The position numbers and the translations under genes are program-made. 64,000 bases of DNA from an uncultured Flavobacteriaceae bacterium (GTDB taxonomy: Bacteria; Bacteroidota; Bacteroidia; Flavobacteriales; Flavobacteriaceae): positions 620,001-684,000 of the forward strand of contig CANMRV010000002.1 of assembly GCA_947500435.1 (NCBI GenBank), given 5' to 3'. A model generated the notes under the pieces. The model had not been told where the DNA came from and searched no databases. It saw nothing but the letters and a program-made list of their open reading frames with translations. Numbering within the stretch: the stretch's first letter is position 1; each line of letters opens with the position of its first letter. Positions 30,344 through 40,557 of the stretch are shown here, piece after piece.

Positions 30344-31861
30344 TTAAATGATATTCAACATCTTCTCTGTTGCCTTTATTGCACTTACCGTTTGATCCGA
30401 ATCCAATCCTCTCGAGATAAATTCTTTTCCATCGGCTGATTCCCAAGTGATAATAGTTTCACAAAGAGCATCGGAATTACTTCCAGGTGGAATACGTACT
30501 GCATAATCCACCAATTGTGGTAATTCCAACTTTTGGGATTTATAAATTTTATGAAGGGCATTCATAAAGGCGTCATATTGTCCGTCACCTGAGGCATTTT
30601 CCTCATAAAGTTTTCCTTTAATTTCTAGGGAAAGGGTAGTGGAAGGCTGTAATCCTTTTGCATGTGTCAGTACATAGGATTTTACGAAAACCTTTTGGTT
30701 AAAATCGGTATCCAAGACATCAGAAATGATATAGGGTAAATCTTCTTTGGTAACCCGTTCTTTTTTATCTCCCAGCTCTATAATTCGTTCGGTAACCTTT
30801 TTCAGTTCTTCATCGTTCAAGGTCAAACCCAACTCCTGTAAATTCTTTTGGATATTTGCTTTACCAGACATTTTGCCTAGTGCATACTTCCGTTTTCTGC
30901 CAAAACGTTCAGGCATTAAATCACTAAAGTAAAGGTTTTTTTTACTGTCTCCATCTGCATGTATACCAGCAGTTTGAGTAAAAACATTATCGCCAACAAT
31001 TGGTTTGTTCGAAGGAATACTTATTCCGGTAAAAGCGGAAACTAACTTACTGACTTTGAAGAGCGACTTTTCGTTGACATTGATCTTTACTTCTGGTAAA
31101 AAGTCGTTGATAACGGCAATCGCACTTGCCATGGGTGCGTTGCCTGCTCGTTCGCCCATTCCGTTTACAGTGAGGTGTAATCCGTGGCAACCGGCTTTGA
31201 CCGCTTCCATGATATTTGCGACTCCCAAATCATAATCATTATGTCCGTGGAAATCAAAATGTATCTTCGGATAGCGTTGAATAATCTCCGACAGGAAATC
31301 AAATGTTTCCTTGTAGGTAATAACCCCTAGCGTATCAGGCAGTAAAACACGTTTGATGGGTTGGGTGGCTAGAAAATCTAAATATTCAAAAACATATTCT
31401 TTAGAGTTTCGCATTCCATTACTCCAATCTTCCAGGTATACATTGGTCTCAATGCGTTGTTTCTTTGCCTGTTTTACTACCTTCTCGATTGCATTGAAGT
31501 GCTGACGGGGTGTTTTCTTTAGCTGATGCGTCAAGTGGTTCAAAGAGCCCTTGGTCAATAAGTTTTGGACCTTAGCCCCAGCCTTTTTCATCCACTCCAA
31601 AGAAACCCCGCCATCAACGAAGGTCAATACTTCTATGCGATCTAAGCATTTCTGAGACTTTGCCCAATAGGTGATTTGCTTTACAGCGTCCAATTCTCCT
31701 TCTGAAACACGGGCAGAGGCAACTTCGATACGGTCTACTTTAAGCTCATCAAGTAAAAGTTTAGCCAAGGTCAATTTCTCAGAAGCAGAAAATGAGACAC
31801 CCGAAGTCTGTTCGCCGTCGCGAAGCGTAGTGTCCATGATTTCTAAGTGTCTTTTTGCCAT
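30344..31861 (-). CDS. leuA: 2-isopropylmalate synthase-type enzyme (LeuA/CimA family)
   Basis: A 505-residue enzyme with the HMGL-like TIM barrel of acyl-CoA condensing synthases: MDTTLRDGEQTSGVSFSASE at the N-terminus, HFDFHGHNDYDLGVANIMEA with the metal histidines, and HLTVNGMGERAGNAPMAS. A C-terminal regulatory LeuA-dimer domain follows (VKSYVLTHAKGLQPSTTLSL). The operon context argues for 2-isopropylmalate synthase (leucine feedback), although citramalate synthases share the architecture. It starts six bases after leuD. The downstream gap holds the inserted IVS-type gene. Confidence 0.85.
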   Translation of the reverse strand: MAKRHLEIMDTTLRDGEQTSGVSFSASEKLTLAKLLLDELKVDRIEVASARVSEGELDAVKQITYWAKSQKCLDRIEVLTFVDGGVSLEWMKKAGAKVQNLLTKGSLNHLTHQLKKTPRQHFNAIEKVVKQAKKQRIETNVYLEDWSNGMRNSKEYVFEYLDFLATQPIKRVLLPDTLGVITYKETFDFLSEIIQRYPKIHFDFHGHNDYDLGVANIMEAVKAGCHGLHLTVNGMGERAGNAPMASAIAVINDFLPEVKINVNEKSLFKVSKLVSAFTGISIPSNKPIVGDNVFTQTAGIHADGDSKKNLYFSDLMPERFGRKRKYALGKMSGKANIQKNLQELGLTLNDEELKKVTERIIELGDKKERVTKEDLPYIISDVLDTDFNQKVFVKSYVLTHAKGLQPSTTLSLEIKGKLYEENASGDGQYDAFMNALHKIYKSQKLELPQLVDYAVRIPPGSNSDALCETIITWESADGKEFISRGLDSDQTVSAIKATEKMLNII

Positions 31862-31867
31862 GACGTT

Positions 31868-32464
31868 TTAAAAAGGTCTGGTCTTTGCAAACTCTTTAAT
31901 GCCTTCTTTGATATTCAACAAATAGTCAATATCATCAAAGCCATTGGTCATGTTTCCTTTCTTGTAATCGTTGATATCGAAGGATTCACTTTCTCCTGTT
32001 GCCACAATGGTTACCGTTTGCTCCGGAAGACTTACTTCAAACTCCGTATTCGGGTTGGCTTCAATCGCAGCAAAAATATTTTGCAAGAATTCTGGACTAA
32101 CTTGTACGGGTAAAACTCCTATATTCAAGCAGTTACCTCTAAAAATGTCTGCAAAGAAACTTGAAATCACAACACGGAATCCGTAATCATAAACCGCCCA
32201 AGCCGCATGCTCACGAGACGAACCAGAACCAAAGTTTTTTCCGCCAACTAGAATTTTTCCGCTATACTTTGGATTATTAAGTGCGAAATCCGTCTTAGGA
32301 CTATTGTCTTGATTGTATCGCCAGTCACGGAAAAGGTTATCGCCAAATCCTTTACGCTCCGTAGCTTTTAAAAAACGTGCAGGTATGATTTGATCTGTAT
32401 CCACATTCTCGATAGGAAGTGGTACTGCGGTAGATGTTAGTTTATTGAACTTGTCGTATGCCAT
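31868..32464 (-). CDS. leuD: 3-isopropylmalate dehydratase small subunit
   Basis: A 198-residue swivelling-domain subunit of isopropylmalate isomerase, which converts 2- to 3-isopropylmalate with LeuC. The motif VDTDQIIPARFL and the substrate loop GGKNFGSGSSREHAAWAV are both present, and length is normal. It follows leuC by 45 bases and precedes leuA by six, so the three are one transcript. Confidence 0.95.
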   Translation of the reverse strand: MAYDKFNKLTSTAVPLPIENVDTDQIIPARFLKATERKGFGDNLFRDWRYNQDNSPKTDFALNNPKYSGKILVGGKNFGSGSSREHAAWAVYDYGFRVVISSFFADIFRGNCLNIGVLPVQVSPEFLQNIFAAIEANPNTEFEVSLPEQTVTIVATGESESFDINDYKKGNMTNGFDDIDYLLNIKEGIKEFAKTRPF

Positions 32465-32509
32465 CTGAAATAGTCTTTAGTAAATAGTGGTTAGTCGTTA
32501 GTTGTTTCA

Positions 32510-33925
32510 CTAAGCTGTTTGCATTTCCATTAGCTCTCTAGGGTCAGTTACTTTACCTGTAACTGCGGCTGCCGCTGCCACTAGTGGACTCGCCAGTAAG
32601 GTTCTTGAACCAGGGCCTTGTCTTCCTTCAAAGTTTCTGTTCGATGTGCTTACTGCTAATTTTCCTGGAGGGACTTTATCATCGTTCATTGCTAAACATG
32701 CGGAGCATCCGGGTTCTCTTAGTTCGAAGCCTGCTTCGTTCAGAATTTCTAAAATGCCTTCTTCTTTGATCGCTGATTCTACTTTATGGCTTCCAGGTAC
32801 CAACCATGCTGTAACGTTATCTGCTTTTTTCCTTCCTTTTACGATGGAGGCAAAAGCTCTGAAATCCTCGATTCTTCCATTAGTACAACTTCCCAAGAAA
32901 ACAAAATCTATAGGCTTTCCAATCATGGAATCCCCTTCATCGAACTTCATGTATTGTAATGATTTTTTATAGGTAGATGCACCACCTTGAACCATATCAG
33001 AAGTTGGAATATCATTGGAAATCCCCATACCCATTCCTGGATTGGTTCCATATGTAATCATAGGTTCAATCTGTGAACCGTCAAAAGTCAATTCTTTATG
33101 GAATTCGGCGCCTTCATCTGTGTATAGGGTTTGCCAGTAATTCATTGCCGTATTCCAAGCCTCTCCTTTTGGTGTGAATTCGCGTCCTTTTATATAGTGA
33201 AAAGTAGTATCATCGGGTGCAATCATTCCGCCACGAGCACCCATTTCGATACTTAGGTTACAAACGGTCATACGACCTTCCATGGTCATATTCGTGAATA
33301 CATCGCCTGCATATTCCACAAAATATCCTGTAGCACCAGAAGTTGTCAATTGTGATATAATAAAAAGAGCTACATCTTTTGGAGTCACGCCGAATTGCAA
33401 TTCCCCAGTAATATTGATGCGCATGCTCTTTGGCTTTGGTTGCATAATGCATTGCGTTGCCAAAACCATTTCTACTTCTGAAGTACCAATACCAAAGGCA
33501 ATTGCTCCAAAAGCACCGTGTGTGGAGGTATGTGAATCACCACAAACAATCGTAGCGCCTGGAACTGTAATTCCATATTCCGGACCAACAACATGCACGA
33601 TACCGTTTTTCTCATGCCCTAATCCCCAATACGAAATACCATGCTCATTGGCATTTTCTTCGAGCATTTTTAATTGATTAGCTGAAAGCGGGTCAGCAAC
33701 AGGAAGGTGTTGATTGATTGTTGGTGTATTATGGTCAGCCGTTGCAAAGGTCTTTTCAGGATGTAGAACCCCAATACCACGGGTTTTTAGCCCTAAAAAC
33801 GCAACCGGACTCGTTACCTCATGAACCATATGACGGTCGATGAACAATACATCCGGGCCGTTTTCAATCTGGTGAACCACATGAGAGTCCCATACTTTAT
33901 CAAATAGTGTCTTTTTCGCACTCAT
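32510..33925 (-). CDS. leuC: 3-isopropylmalate dehydratase large subunit
   Basis: A 471-residue aconitase-family subunit. Iron-sulfur cluster cysteines appear in [11 protein letters not shown] and in [12 protein letters not shown], and [20 protein letters not shown] is the family signature. It is the first gene of the leu operon. A TAnnTTTG box (TAGATTTG on the minus strand) lies 21 bases before the ATG, leaving a very short leader without room for an attenuator. Confidence 0.95.
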   Translation of the reverse strand: MSAKKTLFDKVWDSHVVHQIENGPDVLFIDRHMVHEVTSPVAFLGLKTRGIGVLHPEKTFATADHNTPTINQHLPVADPLSANQLKMLEENANEHGISYWGLGHEKNGIVHVVGPEYGITVPGATIVCGDSHTSTHGAFGAIAFGIGTSEVEMVLATQCIMQPKPKSMRINITGELQFGVTPKDVALFIISQLTTSGATGYFVEYAGDVFTNMTMEGRMTVCNLSIEMGARGGMIAPDDTTFHYIKGREFTPKGEAWNTAMNYWQTLYTDEGAEFHKELTFDGSQIEPMITYGTNPGMGMGISNDIPTSDMVQGGASTYKKSLQYMKFDEGDSMIGKPIDFVFLGSCTNGRIEDFRAFASIVKGRKKADNVTAWLVPGSHKVESAIKEEGILEILNEAGFELREPGCSACLAMNDDKVPPGKLAVSTSNRNFEGRQGPGSRTLLASPLVAAAAAVTGKVTDPRELMEMQTA

Positions 33926-33946
33926 AATCTTTGAATTCTAAGCTAG

Positions 33947-33954
33947 CAAATCTA
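33947..33954 (-). promoter_or_regulatory. -7 box of the leu operon
   Basis: TAGATTTG on the minus strand matches the Bacteroidota TAnnTTTG consensus exactly, 21 bases before the leuC ATG. I see no clear -33 TTG at the right distance, so the promoter may depend on an activator or the call may be chance. Confidence 0.4.
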
Positions 33955-34143
33955 AGGAAAGAAGGGATTCTTAGGAAATTATTGCGGTTGAAAATTACGA
34001 TGTTCAATTCGGTTTTTGTTGTATTTGTAAGTTTAACATAGCTATCCCATAGTTTAACAGAATAATAACTATTTGGAAAATATGACGTGCCTAAATTGAA
34101 AACCGAACAACGTATCTATTAATCAATTTAAATCAATCAAAAA

Positions 34144-35253
34144 ATGAAACAAGTTTACAAAAAGACATTGGTGGCTTTGTCATTGGCACTACTGTTCTTT
34201 TCAACGCAAGCAATGGCACAATTAGACCTTCCGAGAGGTAGTCAACAAGCTAAAGTCTCACAACGTATCGGTATTACAGATGTAGCCATCATGTACTCAA
34301 GGCCCAGTGTCAACGATAGGGAAGTCTGGGGAAAACTGGTCCCTTACGGTATGAACAATTTAGGGTTTGGAACAGCAAAGGAATCCCCATGGCGAGCTGG
34401 AGCTAATGAAAATACTATCATCAAATTCACTGATGATGTAAAAATTGAAGGACAGTCATTAGCTGCTGGAAAGTACGGACTTCACATGGTCATTCAAGAA
34501 GGGGATAAGGCAACCATTATTTTTTCAAAAAACAATGGAGCATGGGGAAGTTATTTCTACGACCCTTCCGATGATGCACTTAAAGTGGATGTAACTACTA
34601 AAGAAACACCGCATACCGAACTACTAACCTTTGAGTTTGTTGATGTAGATGCAACTTCGGCCGTGGCCGCTTTAAGGTGGGAGAAAAAAATGATCCCCTT
34701 TAAAGTTGAAGTTGATGTGCCCAATGTTGTTTTGGCCGATATTCGGGAAAAACTACAAAACCAACCTGGATTTAATCGTCAGACTTGGGAGCAGGCAGCG
34801 AACTACGCGTTGAATAACGGAGGTGATTTAGACGAAGCTCTTGGTTGGATCAATGGTGCAATCGCCGGACAGTTCTTTAGTCAAAAGAATTTCAATAATA
34901 TGAATATCAAAGCGGGTATTTTGACCAAACAAGGAAAGACAGCAGAGGCGGAAGCTGTAATGGATGAAGCACTTGGCATGGCTACTATCTTTGAAACTCA
35001 TGGTTATGGAAGGCAATTGATTGCCCAAGGAAATAAAGAAAAGGCCATGAAAGTTTTTAAAATAAACGCCAAGAAGAACAAAGGACAATGGCCGGTGGAT
35101 TTTGGATTAGCTAGGGCGCATGCTGCAATGGGCAATTATAAAACTGCCCTAAAACATCTTAAAGTTGCAGAAGGGCGAGCACCGGATAAGCCAAACAAAG
35201 ATGCTATTGCTGGTTTTCTAGTAAAACTGCAGAATGGCGAAGACATAAATTAA
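34144..35253 (+). CDS. DUF2911 domain-containing secreted protein
   Basis: A 369-residue protein with a signal peptide (VALSLALLFFSTQAMAQ). The DUF2911 domain (about 25-190) begins DLPRGSQQAKVSQRIGITDV and includes YSRPSVNDREVWGKLVPYG and WRAGANENTIIKFTDDV, all diagnostic. The C-terminal part is helical and TPR-like (EAEAVMDEALGMATIFETHG, KAMKVFKINAKKNKGQW). The family is common in Bacteroidota, with unknown function. It ends just before a terminator shared with recG. Confidence 0.9.
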   Translation: MKQVYKKTLVALSLALLFFSTQAMAQLDLPRGSQQAKVSQRIGITDVAIMYSRPSVNDREVWGKLVPYGMNNLGFGTAKESPWRAGANENTIIKFTDDVKIEGQSLAAGKYGLHMVIQEGDKATIIFSKNNGAWGSYFYDPSDDALKVDVTTKETPHTELLTFEFVDVDATSAVAALRWEKKMIPFKVEVDVPNVVLADIREKLQNQPGFNRQTWEQAANYALNNGGDLDEALGWINGAIAGQFFSQKNFNNMNIKAGILTKQGKTAEAEAVMDEALGMATIFETHGYGRQLIAQGNKEKAMKVFKINAKKNKGQWPVDFGLARAHAAMGNYKTALKHLKVAEGRAPDKPNKDAIAGFLVKLQNGEDIN

Positions 35254-35275
35254 CTTGAACTATTTATGATTTGGC

Positions 35276-35303
35276 AAGGCCCAACTTCAGTTGGGCCTTT
35301 TTT
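35276..35303. terminator. Intrinsic terminator after DUF2911 gene
   Basis: The inverted repeat AAGGCCCAACT/AGTTGGGCCTT is followed by a T-run. It lies 22 bases after the DUF2911 stop and reaches the recG stop codon, so it serves both directions or mainly the plus strand. Confidence 0.8.
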
Positions 35304-37407
35304 AGCTAATATAATTCCAAATATTCTTGTACTTCACCAATTGCGCATAGGCATGTCGTACCACCAGGTTTTCAGGTTTTTCTATGCTCGGGTCTTGCTT
35401 TAATAGTTGAATAGCATGATAACGTGCTGTTTTCAAAATATCATTATCTTTTACGATATCGGCTATTTTCAGATTCAAAACACCACTTTGTTGGGTGCCC
35501 ATGATATCTCCAGGACCTCGGAGTCTGAGGTCTACTTCGGCAATTTCGAATCCGTCGTTTGTGCGTACCATGGTTTCCAATCTGGTTTTCGCCTCCGCGG
35601 ATAATTTATGACTTGTCATGAGAATGCAGAAACTCTGATCAGCACCGCGACCTACACGACCTCGTAATTGGTGCAACTGCGACAGTCCGAAGCGTTCCGC
35701 ACTTTCAATGATCATAACGGAAGCATTCGGAACGTTCACTCCGACTTCAATTACAGTAGTGGCTACCATGATTTGAGTTTCACCTTGTACGAAACGTTCC
35801 ATTTCATAGTCTTTATCGGCGGGTTTCATTTTACCATGCACGATGGATATCTGGAAATCGGGTAGGGGAAAGTCCCTAGCAATACTCTCGTAGCCATCCA
35901 TCAAATCTTTATAATCAAATGCTTCGGATTCTTGGATAAGCGGATACACCACATAGATTTGCCGGCCCTTTTTAATTTCATCACGAATAAATTGAAAGAC
36001 TTTCAAACGATTCGAATCAAAGCGATGGACTGTTTTAATAGGTTTACGCCCTGGAGGAAGTTCATCAATCACTGAGATGTCCAAATCCCCATACAAACTC
36101 ATAGCAAGAGTCCGTGGAATTGGAGTAGCAGTCATTACCAAAATATGTGGTGGAAATTCATTCTTATGCCAAAGCTTGGAACGTTGGGCTACACCAAAGC
36201 GATGCTGCTCGTCAATGATGGCGAGCCCTAAGTTTTTGTATTTCACTTTGTCTTCTAGAAGTGCATGCGTTCCAATCAAAATTTTAAGCTCCCCACTTTC
36301 GAGCTGCTCGTGAATCGGTTTTCTGGCGGATTGTTTTACGGAGCCTGTCAGCAATGCACAGCTAATTCCGATTTTATCCAGCAGCTCTTTTATTCCTGCA
36401 TAATGTTGATTAGCCAGGATTTCCGTAGGAGCCATTAAACAAGCCTGATAGCCATTGTCAATTGCCAAAAGCATAGTCATAACAGCAACAATCGTTTTTC
36501 CAGAGCCCACATCACCTTGAAGTAGACGGTTCATTTGTGCATTGCTTCCTAAATCATGGCGGATTTCCTTGATGACTCGTTTCTGCGCACCCGTCAATTC
36601 AAAAGGTAAATGTTCTTCATAAAACTCATTGAACAGCTCACCAACTTGGTCAAAGGGAAAACCTTTTATCTTTTGCTTATGTAGCATGTTCTTAATTAGC
36701 AATTGCATTTGTATGTAGAAAAGCTCTTCAAATTTTAAGCGAAATTGTGCTTTGGCTAGTAACTCCTGACTCTTTGGGAAATGAATATTTAGAAGAGAAT
36801 CACTTTTATTGAGCAATTTTAATTCATGGAGTAGCCCATCGGAAAGGGTTTCTGAAAAATTGGCTTTTGTTTCAAAGAAAAGTTGTTGAATCATTTTGCT
36901 TACCACTCGATTGGTAATTCCACGAGCGCTTAATTTTTCCGTGGAAGGATAAATGGGTTGCATAAACACTTTCAATCCTTTTTTATGCTCTTCAAGCAAT
37001 TCCATTTCGGGGTGTGGCATGGAGAATACACCATTGTACCAATTGCACTTTCCAAAAATCACATAGGGCGTATTAAGCTTTAGGTTTTCACGAATCCATT
37101 TTTGCCCTCGAAACCAGACGAGTTCCATTTTCCCCGTTTCGTCAATAAAAGTGGCCACAAGGCGTTTGCCTTTTTTTTGTTCGACAGTTTTGATATTAGT
37201 GATTTTACCCATGATTTGTACGTCAGCACTGCTGCGTTGCAATTGACCCACTTTGTAATATTGGGTTTTGTCCAAATAGCGATTTGGAAAAAGGTTCAAT
37301 AAATCTTGATAGGTATGAATACCAAGTTCTATCAGTAAGGTTTCAGCCCGGTTAGGGCCGACACCTTTCAAATAGGTAATTGGAGTTTGCAGGAAATTGG
37401 TGTTCAT
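35302..37407 (-). CDS. recG: ATP-dependent DNA helicase RecG
   Basis: A 701-residue protein with the RecG plan: an N-terminal wedge/OB domain (TPITYLKGVGPNRAETLL, VQIMGKITNIKTVEQ), a helicase core with Walker A GDVGSGKT, the DEQH box, and the C-terminal TRG motif region (DLRLRGPGDIMGTQQSG). It reverses stalled replication forks and branch-migrates junctions. The gene is single, with a divergent M1 aminopeptidase gene upstream across 78 bases. Confidence 0.96.
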   Translation of the reverse strand: MNTNFLQTPITYLKGVGPNRAETLLIELGIHTYQDLLNLFPNRYLDKTQYYKVGQLQRSSADVQIMGKITNIKTVEQKKGKRLVATFIDETGKMELVWFRGQKWIRENLKLNTPYVIFGKCNWYNGVFSMPHPEMELLEEHKKGLKVFMQPIYPSTEKLSARGITNRVVSKMIQQLFFETKANFSETLSDGLLHELKLLNKSDSLLNIHFPKSQELLAKAQFRLKFEELFYIQMQLLIKNMLHKQKIKGFPFDQVGELFNEFYEEHLPFELTGAQKRVIKEIRHDLGSNAQMNRLLQGDVGSGKTIVAVMTMLLAIDNGYQACLMAPTEILANQHYAGIKELLDKIGISCALLTGSVKQSARKPIHEQLESGELKILIGTHALLEDKVKYKNLGLAIIDEQHRFGVAQRSKLWHKNEFPPHILVMTATPIPRTLAMSLYGDLDISVIDELPPGRKPIKTVHRFDSNRLKVFQFIRDEIKKGRQIYVVYPLIQESEAFDYKDLMDGYESIARDFPLPDFQISIVHGKMKPADKDYEMERFVQGETQIMVATTVIEVGVNVPNASVMIIESAERFGLSQLHQLRGRVGRGADQSFCILMTSHKLSAEAKTRLETMVRTNDGFEIAEVDLRLRGPGDIMGTQQSGVLNLKIADIVKDNDILKTARYHAIQLLKQDPSIEKPENLVVRHAYAQLVKYKNIWNYIS

Positions 37408-37432
37408 AAAACGAATTTAGGGGTTCACAACT

Positions 37433-37460
37433 ATTGCGACAAACTAAAATGGTAAATTTG
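37433..37460 (+). promoter_or_regulatory. Promoter of the aminopeptidase-patatin operon
   Basis: TAAATTTG (37453-37460) matches the -7 consensus exactly, and ATTG (37433-37436) is a -33-like element 16 bases upstream. The start codon lies 25 bases downstream. Confidence 0.5.
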
Positions 37461-37485
37461 GTTCGCCTTTTGCAGTATTTGAACT

Positions 37486-39573
37486 ATGAACAAACTATTC
37501 CTTTTTCTTTTTTTCTTAGGATGTATGGCAAACGCCCAACATCAGGATAAGGTGGATTTTATTCGGGGCACTGTATCAATTGATCCAAGTCCAGAGGAGA
37601 AAAAGATTAATGGATTTGTAAAGTATGAATTTGAAGTTTTGAAAGATGTTGATTCGGTTTTTCTGGATGCCAAAAACATGAGTTTTGAAAACATCATTTT
37701 AGATGATGAAAGTGTAAAGTCATCAGCTTCCGATAATATGCTTACTATTTTTAATAAGTTCAAAGCTGGTTCAACACATAAACTAGAAATTGAATATTAT
37801 GCTCAGCCAAAACAGACTGTTTATTTTTCTGGTTGGAATGATTCTATTCGGGGTAACGAACAAATCTGGACTCAAGGACAGGGTAAATATACAAGCCATT
37901 GGTTGCCTAGTTTTGATGATATGGAGGAAAAAGTGGAGTTCGACCTAACCATTTCAACAAAAAATGATTTTGTTGTGGTAGCAAATGGCGAATATGTCTA
38001 TACTTCCACTACCAGAAATAGTGAAATTGATGAATGGCATTTTGATATGTTAGAGCCTATGAGCAGTTATCTTTTAGCTTTTGTTGTGGGTAATTACGAC
38101 AAACAAGAGCTGAAATCTAAAAGTGGAATTCCCATTGAAAATTATTACTATCCTAAGGACAGTTTAAAAGCTGAACCTACATTTAGACACACTAAAAGAA
38201 TATTTGATTTTCTAGAAGAAGAAATAGGCTTCCCATATCCTTGGCAAAACTACAAGCAGATTCCCGTTCATGATTTTCTATATGCTGGAATGGAAAACAC
38301 CACAGCAACCATTTTTTCTGATGGCTATGTAATCGATTCCACGGCATTTGTAGATAAGAACTACGTCAATGTGAATGCACACGAATTGGCGCACCAATGG
38401 TTCGGTAATCTAGTCACAGAAAAAGATGGCAATCACCATTGGCTCCACGAAGGTTTTGCAACCTATTACGCCCAACTAGCTGAAAAAGAGATTTTTGGCG
38501 AGGACCATTATTATTGGAAGCTGTTTAACTCCTTAAAACAGCTGGAAGATGGAGTGGCAAGGGGGGAAGGACAAGCTTTGACTGACCCAAAGGCAAGTAG
38601 TTTGATTTTTTACGAAAAAGGGGCATGGGTTCTATACATGCTTCGAAAGCAAGTTGGTGATACTGCTTTTCAAAAGGGAATCCAGAGTTATTTGGACAAG
38701 TACAAATTTAAAAATGTTACTATTCCTGATTTTTTAAGAGAAATGGAAAGTGCTAGCGGACAGAATTTAGCCGGATTTCGACAGGATTGGTTAGACAATA
38801 CCAGCATTCCGTTGGAAGTAGCCAAAAAACAATTACGCCAAGACTGCAAGTCTTTGGAAGCCCTTTTTTCTATGGAAAAGGAACTTCAAGAAGCACAAAG
38901 TGATGATATCGACTATGAAAAGTATTGGAATGCCACAAACTCGGAATATTTCCGGAAGCATTTGTTAGAAAACTATGAAGGGTCTTTTTTATTTGATGGA
39001 CTAAAAAAAGCCTTTCAATCAAATTCAATACTCGTGCGACAGGCGATGCTAAATGGAGCACCGAGCAGTGATTTTCTCCCGAAAGAATATCTTTTGTCAT
39101 TAATAAATGAAGATAGCTACCTTACTATAGAAATGGCCTTATTTCAATTGTGGCAGGGATACCCAGAGGATAGAGCTAAATATTTAGACGCTACAAAAGA
39201 CATTGTTGGACTCCCAAATAAAAATGTACGCTTATTGTGGTTGACCTTGGCTATGCTCTCAGAGAATTATAATAGTCCTCAAACCAAGGCATATTTTGAA
39301 GAGCTGAGTTCATACACGAATCCAGAATACGGTTTTGAAATACGCCAAGGTGCATTTTTCTATCTTAAAGAAGCTTTTGGTTTAAATGATGAAAGTTTAA
39401 CTAGTTTGGTAAAGGCTACCGAGCATCACGCTTGGCAGTTCAAAAAATTTGCAAGAGATTTGTTGAAAGAATTACTTAAAGATTCCGACTATAAAACGCG
39501 ATTAGAAAAGCTTTCAAAACAGCTAAACTCTGAAGAATCCCGTTATTTAAAAACCCAACTAAACAAAGAATGA
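37486..39573 (+). CDS. Secreted M1-family aminopeptidase
   Basis: A 695-residue protein with a signal peptide (LFLFLFFLGCMANAQ). The zinc motif HELAHQWFGN is at about residues 299-308, with the third ligand in HEGFATYYA, and the exopeptidase motif GMENTT precedes it near residue 267. M1 enzymes remove N-terminal residues from peptides. The C-terminal helical repeat region is typical. The stop overlaps the start of the patatin gene (ATGA), so both are coupled in one operon. Confidence 0.93.
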   Translation: MNKLFLFLFFLGCMANAQHQDKVDFIRGTVSIDPSPEEKKINGFVKYEFEVLKDVDSVFLDAKNMSFENIILDDESVKSSASDNMLTIFNKFKAGSTHKLEIEYYAQPKQTVYFSGWNDSIRGNEQIWTQGQGKYTSHWLPSFDDMEEKVEFDLTISTKNDFVVVANGEYVYTSTTRNSEIDEWHFDMLEPMSSYLLAFVVGNYDKQELKSKSGIPIENYYYPKDSLKAEPTFRHTKRIFDFLEEEIGFPYPWQNYKQIPVHDFLYAGMENTTATIFSDGYVIDSTAFVDKNYVNVNAHELAHQWFGNLVTEKDGNHHWLHEGFATYYAQLAEKEIFGEDHYYWKLFNSLKQLEDGVARGEGQALTDPKASSLIFYEKGAWVLYMLRKQVGDTAFQKGIQSYLDKYKFKNVTIPDFLREMESASGQNLAGFRQDWLDNTSIPLEVAKKQLRQDCKSLEALFSMEKELQEAQSDDIDYEKYWNATNSEYFRKHLLENYEGSFLFDGLKKAFQSNSILVRQAMLNGAPSSDFLPKEYLLSLINEDSYLTIEMALFQLWQGYPEDRAKYLDATKDIVGLPNKNVRLLWLTLAMLSENYNSPQTKAYFEELSSYTNPEYGFEIRQGAFFYLKEAFGLNDESLTSLVKATEHHAWQFKKFARDLLKELLKDSDYKTRLEKLSKQLNSEESRYLKTQLNKE

Positions 39574-40484
39574 GAGCATTGGTCATATCAGGTGGTGGAA
39601 GCAAAGGAGCCTTTGCCGGTGGCGTAGCGCAGTTTCTCATTCAAGAATCGGGCAACAAATACGACCTATTCGTCGGTACTTCTACAGGCAGCCTTTTGAT
39701 TTGCCATTTGGCCTTGGGCAAACTTGATAAAATCAAAGAGATTTACTCAAACGTAGATCAAGATACAATTTTCAATAGTTGTCCTTTTATCATTAAAAAG
39801 AAACATGGAATTGATGAAATTTCCATTAATCATTGGAATGTGGTTAAGAACTTTTTAAAGGGTAAAAAAACTTTCGGTGAGAGTGAAAATCTTAGAAACT
39901 TAATCAGAGAAAGCCTTACGATAGAGGAATATAAAGAGCTAAGGGATGGACCAAATGACGTGGTAGTAACCGTTTCGAATCTTTCTTTAAATCAGGTGGA
40001 GTACAAGTCCATCAATGATTATACCTACGATGAATTTTGTGACTGGATTTGGATTTCGGCCAATTATACGCCATTCATGAGTTTAGTTCGAAAAAATGGC
40101 TCAGAATATGCAGATGGTGGTTTAGGCAGCATTGTGCCCATTGAAGAAGCCATATTACGAGGTGCCAAAGATGTCGACGTAGTGGTTTTGCATACTGAGA
40201 TTAATTATATGAATCGTATGCCATCAAGAAATCCGTTTGAGCTTTTAACTACGATGTTAAGTTTCATACTTGACCGTGTAGAAAATCACAATATTCGAAT
40301 TGGAAAATTGGTAGCGAATCAAAAAGATGCAATCATCAATTTATATTATACACCAACCGTATTAACCACAAACTCCTTGATTTTTAATAAAGAAAAAATG
40401 ACGCGTTGGTGGAAGCGGGGTTATTTATACGCTAAGAATAAGAATGAAGAAACGAACCCTATTCAGCCGAATGAGCATGAATAG
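39570..40484 (+). CDS. Patatin-like phospholipase
   Basis: A 304-residue patatin domain protein: oxyanion loop GGGSKGAFAGGVAQF at the N-terminus, nucleophile GTSTGS, and the catalytic Asp in DGGLGS. Such enzymes are acyl hydrolases of phospholipids with a Ser-Asp dyad. There is no signal peptide, so it is cytosolic. It is translationally coupled to the M1 aminopeptidase by a four-base overlap, a pairing for which I know no functional reason. Confidence 0.9.
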   Translation: MRALVISGGGSKGAFAGGVAQFLIQESGNKYDLFVGTSTGSLLICHLALGKLDKIKEIYSNVDQDTIFNSCPFIIKKKHGIDEISINHWNVVKNFLKGKKTFGESENLRNLIRESLTIEEYKELRDGPNDVVVTVSNLSLNQVEYKSINDYTYDEFCDWIWISANYTPFMSLVRKNGSEYADGGLGSIVPIEEAILRGAKDVDVVVLHTEINYMNRMPSRNPFELLTTMLSFILDRVENHNIRIGKLVANQKDAIINLYYTPTVLTTNSLIFNKEKMTRWWKRGYLYAKNKNEETNPIQPNEHE

Positions 40485-40557
40485 CATTCAGTAGGCAGTA
40501 GCAGTTTGCAGAAGTTTATATCAACCTTAAATTGATTCCCCTTCAGGTGTTAGAAGC

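Noticed and set aside
30264..30446. A 60-codon frame between leuA and the IVS-type gene.
   Set aside because: It mostly overlaps leuA in another frame and shows no family features.
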